DNA from: an uncultured euryarchaeote
GTDB lineage: Archaea; Thermoplasmatota; Poseidoniia; Poseidoniales; Thalassarchaeaceae
Reading direction: 5' to 3'
Assembly (NCBI GenBank): GCA_937897085.1
Contig: CALCOR010000004.1
Span: 1 to 7,365 of the forward strand
DNA length: 7,365 nt
The position numbers and the translations under genes are program-made. This document shows positions 1 through 5,918 of the stretch, piece after piece. Each line of letters starts with the position of its first letter. The first letter of the stretch is position 1. The notes beneath the pieces were generated by a model. That model saw only the letters and a list, made by a program, of their open reading frames with translations. It was not told the origin of the DNA and searched no databases.

Positions 1-657
1 GGCTACGCGCTCAGTTTCCTCACGCTTGCCCACGGCGAATGATGCGACATCGCCGTCTGCGGCCTTGAGCACCTCGGTGACGATTCCTTGAGTGAGTGTC
101 CTCTTGCTCTTGTGCGTCGCTTTTGTCGAGCCGAGGGCGAGGTTGCGCAGAGCAGTGTCCATACGCCTGCTCGGAGAACTGTCGACTGCTTTCGGCTGGC
201 TGACTGCGCCGAAGCGGATGCGGGTGGTCTCCTCCATGGGAGCGGAGTTGGTGATGGCATCGACGAACACCTGCAGCGGGTTCTGTCCAGTCTTCTGGGA
301 TATCTCGTCGAGCGCCCGTTCGAATGCCTTTGTGGTAGCCATCTTCTTGCCGGTGTAGGAACCCGTGCGCATCAGTCCGTTGATGAAGCGCTCCACGATC
401 GAGAGCTTGTTCTTGCCGAACCACTGATTGGCGTGTCGGCCACCGCTGTGTGGCACACCGACGGTCTTGAGATTGACGTAGGGAGATATGCCCGGGTCTG
501 AGCAGGTCACTTCGGTCGCATCCCACTTACCGAATACCAGTGTTCCGATGCCTGCGATTGGGATTTCCGGTTCAGGTTCCGGTTCCGGTGCCACCTCAGC
601 CTCAGGGGCATCCTCGTCGAAGGTCTCTTCCTCGCGTTCCTGTTCATCGTCGGCCAT
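1..657 (-). CDS. rps7: 30S ribosomal protein uS7 (partial, C-terminus cut by window edge)
   Basis: Small-subunit ribosomal protein uS7 nucleates assembly of the 30S head by binding the 3' domain of 16S rRNA and sits near the E site. The reading frame from ATG at 657 is open to base 1, giving 219 residues with no stop. Archaeal uS7 signatures are clear: SGGRHANQWFGKNKLSIVER near residues 71-90, FINGLMRTGSYTGKK at 91-105, NPLQVFVDAITNSAPMEETT at 126-145, and SPSRRMDTALRNLALGS at 161-177. The visible end, KREETERVA, resembles the last stretch of archaeal uS7, so probably fewer than ten residues are missing. The start is fixed by an SD, GAGGTG, that overlaps the rps12 stop. Residues 1-34 are an acidic and proline-rich extension containing EPEPEPEPE that most archaeal homologues, as I know them, do not have. 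The gene follows rps12 by 9 nt. EF-2 or EF-1A often comes next in archaea but would lie outside the window. Confidence 0.96.
   Translation of the reverse strand, partial: MADDEQEREEETFDEDAPEAEVAPEPEPEPEIPIAGIGTLVFGKWDATEVTCSDPGISPYVNLKTVGVPHSGGRHANQWFGKNKLSIVERFINGLMRTGSYTGKKMATTKAFERALDEISQKTGQNPLQVFVDAITNSAPMEETTRIRFGAVSQPKAVDSSPSRRMDTALRNLALGSTKATHKSKRTLTQGIVTEVLKAADGDVASFAVGKREETERVA
565..588. repeat. Hexanucleotide tandem repeat (four TTCCGG-type units) inside rps7
   Basis: Four consecutive 6-bp units read TTCCGG, TTCAGG, TTCCGG, TTCCGG on the plus strand. On the coding (minus) strand they encode alternating Pro-Glu in the uS7 N-terminal extension. One unit carries a synonymous change. 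The repeat is in frame, so slippage would change tail length by whole Pro-Glu dipeptides without breaking the gene. Confidence 0.85.
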
Positions 658-662
658 ACTAA

Positions 663-668
663 CACCTC
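663..668 (-). promoter_or_regulatory. Shine-Dalgarno site for rps7
   Basis: On the minus strand the rps12 stop and following bases read TGAGGTGTTAGT before the rps7 ATG. GAGGTG lies 5 nt from the start codon and overlaps the upstream stop, which favours coupled translation or reinitiation and supports the ATG at 657. Confidence 0.75.
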
Positions 669-1110
669 AGCGGATCGGCTTCTCCTTGCGCCCGCGCACC
701 ATCTCATCTAGAGATACGCCGTTTACCTGGATGACCTTGTAGCGCACGCCCGGAATGTCGCCGTACGACCGTCCCATGCGCCCACCAATGCCCTCGACCA
801 TCACTTCATCATGCTCATCGATGAAGTTTATTGCACCGTCACCGGGGGCGAATGCAGTCAGTTTGTTGCCGGTGCGAATGAGGCTGATCTTCAAGCACTT
901 GCGAATGCCAGAGTTGGGCTGCTTGGCTTCGACGCCAACCTTCTCGATGACGATTCCCTTGGCTTGGGCGCTGCCACGAAGAGGGTCGTGCTTGAGCACT
1001 CCACCCTTGGTTTTCTTCTTCGCCTGCCTCTTCTTGTAGCGACGATCGGACCAGCGGTACTTGTTGCGTTCCTGCTTCATCTTCGAGCCAGCGAAGAGTC
1101 CCCTACCCAT
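667..1110 (-). CDS. rps12: 30S ribosomal protein uS12
   Basis: uS12 sits at the decoding centre on the 30S interface and helps control codon-anticodon accuracy. The 147-residue product matches the archaeal/eukaryotic form in length and sequence. It starts MGRGLFAG, has a basic N-terminal arm (residues 10-40), the decoding loop [11 protein letters not shown] at 61-71, [15 protein letters not shown] at 89-103, [20 protein letters not shown] at 107-126, and ends GRKEKPIR. The second decoding loop has the archaeal [12 protein letters not shown] form rather than the bacterial VKDLPGVRYH. The start is supported by an SD (AGGTGG) ending 4 nt upstream. The loop has Gly at position 68 where the family usually has Ala (PNSA). 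The gene heads an rps12-rps7 pair with its own likely promoter. Confidence 0.97.
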   Translation of the reverse strand: MGRGLFAGSKMKQERNKYRWSDRRYKKRQAKKKTKGGVLKHDPLRGSAQAKGIVIEKVGVEAKQPNSGIRKCLKISLIRTGNKLTAFAPGDGAINFIDEHDEVMVEGIGGRMGRSYGDIPGVRYKVIQVNGVSLDEMVRGRKEKPIR

Positions 1111-1114
1111 GTAT

Positions 1115-1120
1115 CCACCT
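1115..1120 (-). promoter_or_regulatory. Shine-Dalgarno site for rps12
   Basis: The minus strand reads AAGGTGGATAC directly before the ATG at 1110. AGGTGG with a 4-nt spacer pairs with the archaeal 16S 3' end and picks this ATG over the internal Met at residue 11. Confidence 0.65.
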
Positions 1121-1146
1121 TGGAGCAGCCCGCCGACCTGCCGTGC

Positions 1147-1154
1147 GTATATGA
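1147..1154 (-). promoter_or_regulatory. Putative TATA box (box A) for rps12-rps7
   Basis: The minus strand reads TCATATAC here, the only TATA-like octamer in the divergent gap. Archaeal transcription usually starts about 25 nt downstream of the box, which would place the start near 1125 and give a leader of about 15 nt that still contains the SD at 1115-1120. The match to the consensus TTTATATA is partial and no start site has been mapped. Confidence 0.4.
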
Positions 1155-1233
1155 GGGTGATGGCTTGTGAATGATGGACACGGCGGCAGAAAGCCTCGTC
1201 AATGTCATTGCACAGCCACCTGATGACCGCACA

Positions 1234-1275
1234 TGATGCAGGTGCTCACAGGGTACCCCCAATGTTGATGCAGGT
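1234..1275. repeat. 10-bp direct repeat TGATGCAGGT upstream of the UbiD gene
   Basis: TGATGCAGGT occurs at 1234-1243 and again at 1266-1275, start to start 32 bp, about three helical turns. The first copy also forms a 6-bp inverted pair, CACCTG (1217-1222) with CAGGTG (1239-1244). The second copy ends 19 nt before the ATG at 1295, where a regulator or core promoter contact could act. A role as an operator is inference. Confidence 0.45.
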
Positions 1276-1294
1276 CGGACTGGTCGATTGAATA

Positions 1295-2569
1295 ATGGCG
1301 TTCAGGGACCATCTTACCGGCGCGGAGAGAATCTCTGAACCGACGAGTGTCGTCACTGAGATCAGAGAACGAACTGCCCAATCCGGGGGCACAGCGCTGC
1401 TTTTCGAAAACCTGCCAGGCAGCCCAGGGCATCGTGCTGCCGTGAACGTGTGCATGCGCGACAATCTGGCACGCGCTTGGAATATCGACCCTTCGGAACT
1501 CGTTGACCTGATGGGATGGGCGATGGAGAATCCAAGTAATGACTTCGTGATTCTTGAGGTGGAATCGGCACCTGTGATGGAGTGCTCTATGGAACCGGTC
1601 GACCTCACTCGATTGCCAATACCCTGGCACTACCCCGAAGACCGCGGACGCTACATGTCTGCCAGCATGGTCATCGCTGAGCATGCTGGTGTACGAAACG
1701 TCTCCTACCATCGGCAGTTCATCCGTGACAGCGACCACGTTGTCGCCCGCCTAGTGCCCCGTCACCTGACCGAGATGGTGGATGCCGCCAGAGCAGACGA
1801 TGAGACAGTGAGCATCGGTGTGGTGAACGGGGCTGACCCCACAGTTCTGCTGGCTGGGGCGATGTCGTTCAGCGAACCACTCGATGAGTTGACGGTTGCC
1901 AACAGCCTGCACAAGCGAGTCCATGGCCGTCCGTTGGAATTGGTGTCATTGGAGAACGGCATCATGATTCCCGCAGGTGCTGAATATGGGATGGCCGCGA
2001 CTATACTGCTCGAAGATGATGACGAGGGGCCGTATGTTGACATCACAGGTACGGTCGATGATGTGCGCCAGCAACCGGTGTTCACCATCGATAGTCTGCA
2101 CCACCGTAGTGAGCCAATCTTCCATGCTATTGTTCCCGCTGGAGCAGAGCACCTGGCATTGATGGGATTACCCCGCGCGCCCACGATCAAGGCGGCTGTG
2201 TCAAATGTGTGTGAATGCCATGATGTCGTGCTCGGGGAAGGTGGATGCGGCTGGCTGTCGTCGGTGATATCGATAACTCCGCGAACTGAGGAGGAACCGC
2301 GGGCAGCCATCATGGCCGCATTCGAGGGACACCCTTCGATGAAATCAGTGACCATCGTCGACTCGGACATTGACATCTCTGACCCTCAGAGAGTCGAGTG
2401 GGCGTTGATGACCCGATGGCAACCAGATCGGGACACGGTGATCCTGTCCAACCAGCGAGGCAGCAGCCTCGACCCGACCCGCACCCAGGACGGAATGACC
2501 TCGAAGATCGGATTTGACGCCACTATTCCACTCGGGGCAGACCGCAAACCATTCACTTCAGTATTGTGA
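1295..2569 (+). CDS. ubiD: UbiD-family decarboxylase, probable trans-anhydromevalonate 5-phosphate decarboxylase
   Basis: UbiD enzymes decarboxylate unsaturated acids using prenylated FMN made by UbiX. In archaea, short UbiD proteins of about 420 residues serve the modified mevalonate pathway, converting trans-anhydromevalonate 5-phosphate to isopentenyl phosphate for lipid synthesis. This 424-residue protein has the archaeal layout. NVSYHRQ at 135-141 gives the cofactor/metal Asn135 and Arg140. EGPYVDITG at 244-252 places Glu244 and Asp249 with the five-residue spacing of the two acids of the family's catalytic E-R-E set. HHRSEPIFHAIVPAGAEH (269-286), GMGLPR-like MGLPRAP (290-296), GGCGW (316-320), DSDIDISDP (356-364) and RGSSLDP (388-394) are further family blocks. 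An in-frame TGA lies two codons upstream, so translation cannot begin earlier; MAFRDHL fits the family's usual MRDFL start. No SD is visible, so the mRNA may be leaderless. Family is certain; substrate is inferred. Confidence 0.9.
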   Translation: MAFRDHLTGAERISEPTSVVTEIRERTAQSGGTALLFENLPGSPGHRAAVNVCMRDNLARAWNIDPSELVDLMGWAMENPSNDFVILEVESAPVMECSMEPVDLTRLPIPWHYPEDRGRYMSASMVIAEHAGVRNVSYHRQFIRDSDHVVARLVPRHLTEMVDAARADDETVSIGVVNGADPTVLLAGAMSFSEPLDELTVANSLHKRVHGRPLELVSLENGIMIPAGAEYGMAATILLEDDDEGPYVDITGTVDDVRQQPVFTIDSLHHRSEPIFHAIVPAGAEHLALMGLPRAPTIKAAVSNVCECHDVVLGEGGCGWLSSVISITPRTEEEPRAAIMAAFEGHPSMKSVTIVDSDIDISDPQRVEWALMTRWQPDRDTVILSNQRGSSLDPTRTQDGMTSKIGFDATIPLGADRKPFTSVL

Positions 2570-2595
2570 GTGCACCCAACAGCGAAGGGGAGAAA

Positions 2596-2608
2596 GGGCG
2601 GCACGCCC
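2596..2608 (+). other. Short GC-rich hairpin between the UbiD gene and the TPR gene
   Basis: GGGCG, loop GCA, CGCCC forms a perfect 5-bp stem in the 61-nt spacer. No T-run follows, so it does not look like an archaeal terminator. It ends 11 nt before the SD of the next gene and could affect its translation or mRNA processing. It could also be chance. Confidence 0.3.
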
Positions 2609-2619
2609 CCAACCGCGCT

Positions 2620-2626
2620 GAGGTGA
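2620..2626 (+). promoter_or_regulatory. Strong Shine-Dalgarno site for the TPR gene
   Basis: GAGGTGA with a 4-nt spacer (GCAT) precedes ATG 2631. This is the best SD in the window and fixes the start of an otherwise unrecognised protein. Confidence 0.8.
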
Positions 2627-2630
2627 GCAT

Positions 2631-3629
2631 ATGGAGCGCAGTTCGGCTGACCTGTTTCACCCTAGGCGGAGCCTCGGTAATCGTCATCGAACTCAGGCGA
2701 TTAAATTCCTGGATCTTGCCAACACAGACCCTGAACGCCGAGACCAGAATCTCAGTTGGGCAGAGCAGAACGCACGTCAATCCGTGCTGCACGATTTCAC
2801 CAACGAGTTGAACTGGACCGTGCTCGCAGATGTCAAGCGCAATGGCGGAGATGCCAGTGGTCTCCGTGCCGTGCTCGAGGACCTGTTCTGTGTCCTCGGA
2901 AGGGACCCTGAACTGCTCTCGCAACTCGATGACATCGACATGCTGGAGGCTGGCTGCGAACTGCTCAACGGAGCGCTAGACGCTGACCCGCTGGACGCGG
3001 ACGCATGGTGGGAGTGCAACGGTGGGAACGATGAGCTAGATGAATTCGAGCAGCGGATGTTCAGGCTGGATCTGTCGGACCCACGTGCGAACGTGATCTT
3101 CGGGAGGAGATTGGAACGTGTTCGCGCAGGAGGAGATGAAGAGCGGTTCATCAGGTTGGTTCGTCGCTTGTTGGCCCATAGACCGGTCAACCATGAGGCA
3201 TGGGGGGAACTCGGCAGACTGCATGAGCGGCGCGGCGAGTACGATGAGGCGTGGTTCTGCTACGATCAGGCCCAAGCCCACTTCCCTCAGGTTCCGCTTC
3301 GCGACCGGTTCAGGGATCGCATTACACAGGCGATGGACCGCGCCGGGCAGCAATGGAGTGCTCCCGACCAGGATGCACGTGAACAATTCCTCAGCAAGAT
3401 GCAAACTCTGGCTCTCAAGGTGAGCCCTCCCGAAATTCAGCCAGTAACGGAGGATGGCGTCGAAGAGGAGACGGTCGGAGATGATGAACAGGAATTGACC
3501 CGTTTGCTCGATACAGGAGAAGCAGCGGCTGCATTCTTCCTCGCCCGCAGGCTCGTGACCAGAGGTGAATCGTGGGCCAGTGAATGGCTGGAACGCGCCA
3601 GCGCCCAACTTCAGGATGATCCTGGTTGA
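2631..3629 (+). CDS. Hypothetical TPR-like helical-repeat protein
   Basis: No specific family is recognised in this 332-residue protein. It has no signal peptide or membrane segment and looks soluble and mostly helical. The best tetratricopeptide-like unit is residues 187-220, with the usual small and aromatic spacing in HEAWGELGRLHERRGEYDEA, then WFCYDQAQAHFP. A weaker, similar unit precedes it at about 153-186, and a further helical pair lies at about 289-326. Residues 114-142 are rich in Asp, Glu and Trp, and 270-290 form an acidic, probably flexible linker. TPR arrays generally bind other proteins. The gene follows the UbiD gene by 61 nt on the same strand, with its own strong SD, so cotranscription is likely but not certain. 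Its last 19 bp overlap the end of the opposing TPR-like gene. A role in lipid synthesis cannot be inferred from position alone. Confidence 0.8.
   Translation: MERSSADLFHPRRSLGNRHRTQAIKFLDLANTDPERRDQNLSWAEQNARQSVLHDFTNELNWTVLADVKRNGGDASGLRAVLEDLFCVLGRDPELLSQLDDIDMLEAGCELLNGALDADPLDADAWWECNGGNDELDEFEQRMFRLDLSDPRANVIFGRRLERVRAGGDEERFIRLVRRLLAHRPVNHEAWGELGRLHERRGEYDEAWFCYDQAQAHFPQVPLRDRFRDRITQAMDRAGQQWSAPDQDAREQFLSKMQTLALKVSPPEIQPVTEDGVEEETVGDDEQELTRLLDTGEAAAAFFLARRLVTRGESWASEWLERASAQLQDDPG
3611..3629. other. 19-bp convergent overlap of two TPR-like genes
   Basis: The plus-strand gene stops with TGA at 3627-3629 and the minus-strand gene stops with TGA (plus-strand TCA) at 3611-3613. The last residues of both proteins are therefore encoded by the same 19 bp, with no room for a separate terminator. 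Full-length transcripts would be antisense to each other here. Confidence 0.85.
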
Positions 3630-4591
3630 TCGTCTGGATGCTCGAGCATCTGCAGCAGTTGTGTATCGGTGATGTCCTCGGTCTGCATCAATTGTGCCTC
3701 GAATTCCTCTCTCCCCAACACCCGTGAGGCCTCCAACATCAATTGGAGGTCTGGGCGGTCAGACCCCGACACACCTCCGTCCCAAGAATCAGCTATGGCA
3801 TCATACGCGAATGCAACATCTTCGGGATGGCTGTTGAGTACGAATTCCTGACCCACCTTTCGCGGAGATGATTCCTCGACTCGTGTCTGCATCATGGGGG
3901 CCTTCTCATTCACGTCAGCCAATGCGAGATTCAACCAGATCAGTGCCGCTTCGACCGCAAGACCAGGCAGCCCAGCCTCTGACAGTCCGTGCAAGGCCAC
4001 CCACGAGTGGCGCAGAGCCGATTCATGATCCTGAAGGTGCATCTGAAGCCGAGAGGCAGCCAAGCGGCTCAACGCGACGGTTTCAACCAGATGCGGTCCA
4101 TGTCTGCTGATCTCGCTGTGCATGGCAAGGGCCATCATCCACTCAGCTCGGGTTTCATGCCACGCGGCCATGTTCAGCAGTGCAACGCCATGTGCAGCGC
4201 TGCCTTCGTCCACGACCTTCAGCCGCTCCATAGCCCACTTGAGATCGACTCCAGCCTCCTCCTTTTCACCGAGTGAGTATCGGAGGAGACCCCACTCCAT
4301 CCGTGCCCTCGCCTCGAGTCGATGGTCTCGACTCCCACTCTTGCGGCAATTTTCGACACAGGACCGAATCGACTCACTGGCGGCGTCTGCATTGTTGGTG
4401 ACTTGGGCGCGACGGAAGTTGACGAAATGCAATTCAGCCTCGCTCAGAAGGGGGACCAAGGTGGACACCAGTTCCTCCTCCTGTTCTGCTGCAGCATGTT
4501 CTGCGACAGCCAATCGCTCATCCTCGCCCAACTCAGCGATGTCGAGCGTGTTCGCACGCCACTGCTCGACTCGTTCCAATGAGGTATCCAT
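3611..4591 (-). CDS. Hypothetical TPR-like protein at the end of the exosome operon
   Basis: No specific family is recognised in this 326-residue protein. The frame is open up to 4732, but that extension would overlap the DHH gene by over 130 bp. The ATG at 4591 lies 4 nt after the DHH stop with an SD-like GGATGGT upstream, so it is preferred. The product is strongly helical. Tetratricopeptide-like units are visible at about 93-132 (MEWGLLRYSLGEKEEA), 134-168 (LLNMAAWHETRAEWMMALAM) and 172-209 (LAASRLQMHLQDHESALRHS), followed by another helical stretch at 210-228. Residues 15-60 are Glu-rich helix. There is no signal peptide or membrane segment. Its tight coupling to the DHH phosphoesterase suggests expression with the exosome, KEOPS and prefoldin genes. 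A scaffold or adaptor role is inference. Its 3' end overlaps the convergent plus-strand TPR gene by 19 bp. Confidence 0.82.
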   Translation of the reverse strand: MDTSLERVEQWRANTLDIAELGEDERLAVAEHAAAEQEEELVSTLVPLLSEAELHFVNFRRAQVTNNADAASESIRSCVENCRKSGSRDHRLEARARMEWGLLRYSLGEKEEAGVDLKWAMERLKVVDEGSAAHGVALLNMAAWHETRAEWMMALAMHSEISRHGPHLVETVALSRLAASRLQMHLQDHESALRHSWVALHGLSEAGLPGLAVEAALIWLNLALADVNEKAPMMQTRVEESSPRKVGQEFVLNSHPEDVAFAYDAIADSWDGGVSGSDRPDLQLMLEASRVLGREEFEAQLMQTEDITDTQLLQMLEHPDDQPGSS

Positions 4592-4595
4592 GTGC

Positions 4596-5591
4596 TTACC
4601 ATCCTTCCCGGCGGGTGGCTGACAGATCTGCGATGAACCCTGATTGTGCGGTGATCTCGGGAACATCACCCGACCACCCCGCAGCCCCAGGGTGGCCGCC
4701 ACCCTGGCCTCCGATTCTTGAGGCGAGCCCATCCATCAATCCCCCTAGGTCGACCCCTTGGCGTACAGCACGTCGACCTGCGCGCGACACAAGCCGTACC
4801 TCGTCCTTCGTCTTGCGCACCACCAACGCCACATCGGCTCCAGCCGCCAGCAGCGCCCTCGCAACCACTCCTTCGTGCGTCGATGCCGAGGTGAGCAGCA
4901 GGAACCAATCGCCAGCCTGCTCGACCTGAACTCGATTCAGGGCGCGAGATACGGCGACCTTCTGGGAATAGTCGAGATCAACCCGTTCGAGTTCTTCTAT
5001 GAATCCCGAGAAGTCGACTCCTCCTCCTTCTACCAGTCTTGCGGCAGCAGCCAGCGAGGCTGCGTTGGCATGTCGAAAGCGACCGGTGTCAGTGACTATG
5101 CCTGCGAGCAGAAGGCGCCGGATTGAATCGTCGAGCGTGTCGGGACGGTATCGCTCAAGGTAGGCGAGCACGATCTCAGCTGTGGATGACGTGGCCCAGT
5201 TGAGGTGCAACTCGGCGGTTCGCCAATCAGAACCTCCGCTGTGATGATCCAGAACACACACTGGGATGTCGGCTGGAAGATCCAACCCCAGTTGACTGGG
5301 TGAGGCCGCGTCGACGACGAGAACACCCCCCAACTTACGCGGCCATAGAGGACGTGATCCGTCCATGCGGGTGAAGTCGCTTTGTGAGCGGAGTGTCACT
5401 GCGCTGGCGATTGCTGAGACATGAACTCCGCAGGCTCGTACCTGCGGACCGAGTGCTTGAGCGAGGGCACATGCTGAGCCGACAGTGTCCATGTCTCCAT
5501 TGAGATGAGTAACCACTGCCAGCGCGCCGGTATCGCACGACCGCTCTATCCAGTTGTGCAGTCGTTCGAGTTCATCAGCATCCTCTGTCAC
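4596..5591 (-). CDS. DHH/DHHA1 family phosphoesterase (RecJ/NrnA-like)
   Basis: DHH phosphoesterases use two divalent metals, usually manganese, to hydrolyse phosphodiester or phosphate-ester bonds in short oligonucleotides, cyclic dinucleotides, pAp or single-stranded nucleic acid. In this 331-residue protein the motifs are in order. Motif I is THLNGDMDTVGSA (28-40; His29, Asp33, Asp35). Motif II is VVDAASP (Asp94). Motif III is LDHHSG (Asp115, His116, His117). Motif IV is IVTDTGRF (Asp168). The C-terminal DHHA1 substrate-binding motif is GGGHPGAAG (297-305). All metal ligands are present, so it is probably active. The start is GTG at 5591, whose GTGA overlaps the pfdB TGA stop; the first in-frame ATG lies inside motif I and would destroy the fold. 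In archaea DHH genes often follow pfdB in the exosome operon, which suggests a role in RNA turnover. The substrate (nanoRNA, pAp or other) cannot be told from sequence. Confidence 0.92.
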   Translation of the reverse strand: MTEDADELERLHNWIERSCDTGALAVVTHLNGDMDTVGSACALAQALGPQVRACGVHVSAIASAVTLRSQSDFTRMDGSRPLWPRKLGGVLVVDAASPSQLGLDLPADIPVCVLDHHSGGSDWRTAELHLNWATSSTAEIVLAYLERYRPDTLDDSIRRLLLAGIVTDTGRFRHANAASLAAAARLVEGGGVDFSGFIEELERVDLDYSQKVAVSRALNRVQVEQAGDWFLLLTSASTHEGVVARALLAAGADVALVVRKTKDEVRLVSRAGRRAVRQGVDLGGLMDGLASRIGGQGGGHPGAAGWSGDVPEITAQSGFIADLSATRREGW

Positions 5592-5914
5592 GCCGATCCC
5601 TCGAACTGCTCGACCACCTGTCCATATTGATCCCTCAACTGCTGTTCACGCTCCTCTAGCCGTTGCTGGTGCTCCTGTAGTTTCTCGATGCTGGTGCTCA
5701 GTTCGCTGATCAATTCGACGCGGTCCTCGACCTCGAGTAGGAGTGGGCCCATCTGTCGGTAAACGGGGCGGTCGACGGGTTGCTTCTGCAGCGCCTCCAG
5801 GCTGCCCTCCAGCTCGCGTACCTGTGCGCTCACGGTCGCCACCTGCTGTGCCGCAACCTGCAGTTCCTGTGCCAAGGTCTGCAGTTCGGTCCTGAGGTCT
5901 GCGGGTTCGGTCAT
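5588..5914 (-). CDS. pfdB: Prefoldin subunit beta
   Basis: Prefoldin is a cytosolic hexameric holdase of two alpha and four beta subunits that captures unfolded proteins with coiled-coil tentacles and passes them to the group II chaperonin (thermosome). The 108-residue product has the beta-subunit plan: a long N-terminal coiled coil (residues about 3-42), the central beta hairpin signature RPVYRQMGPLLLEV (49-62), and a C-terminal coiled coil with IEKLQEHQQRLEEREQQLRD (75-94). The frame is open to 5956, but ATG 5914 is chosen because it lies 4 nt after the pcc1 stop, has a GGAGTGA SD with a short spacer, and gives the usual family length. The gene overlaps the following DHH gene by 4 nt. Prefoldin alpha is not in the window. 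Confidence 0.94.
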   Translation of the reverse strand: MTEPADLRTELQTLAQELQVAAQQVATVSAQVRELEGSLEALQKQPVDRPVYRQMGPLLLEVEDRVELISELSTSIEKLQEHQQRLEEREQQLRDQYGQVVEQFEGSA

Positions 5915-5918
5915 GCGC

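Larger units (their letters stand above)
1111..1294. other. Divergent intergenic control region (rps12 / UbiD gene)
   Basis: This 184-nt gap separates two outward-facing genes and is the only gap longer than 61 nt in the window. It holds the rps12 SD and TATA-like element on the left. On the right it holds CACCTG (1217-1222), its inverted copy CAGGTG (1239-1244) and a direct repeat TGATGCAGGT. No tRNA-like or other structural RNA fold is apparent. Short open frames crossing it have no SD and no recognisable protein sequence. Confidence 0.6.

Noticed and set aside
20..526. 168-residue minus-strand open frame
   Set aside because: It overlaps rps7 in a different frame; its product is low-complexity Arg/Gln/His-rich sequence, and the uS7 frame has clear family motifs.
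811..1170. 119-residue plus-strand open frame crossing rps12 and the divergent gap
   Set aside because: It is antisense to rps12 over most of its length and shows no SD or recognisable motif.
1077..1262. 61-residue minus-strand open frame filling the divergent gap
   Set aside because: It has no SD or family resemblance and would run into the rps12 start and cover the likely promoter.
1111..1294. Possible tRNA or small structured RNA in the only sizeable gap
   Set aside because: No tRNA T-loop motif, cloverleaf-compatible stems or strong long stem were seen by eye; only short repeats are present.
1205..1738. 177-residue minus-strand open frame
   Set aside because: It is antisense to the UbiD gene, whose motifs and length are intact, and has no recognisable domain.
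1762..2376. 204-residue minus-strand open frame
   Set aside because: It is antisense to the conserved UbiD catalytic region; its Ser/Thr-rich composition is typical of a shadow frame.
3036..3608. 190-residue minus-strand open frame opposite the plus-strand TPR gene
   Set aside because: The plus-strand frame has a strong SD and TPR-like spacing; the antisense product has neither.
4592..4732. N-terminal extension of the minus-strand TPR-like gene to an earlier ATG
   Set aside because: It would overlap the conserved end of the DHH gene by more than 130 bp, while ATG 4591 sits 4 nt after that stop with an SD-like site.
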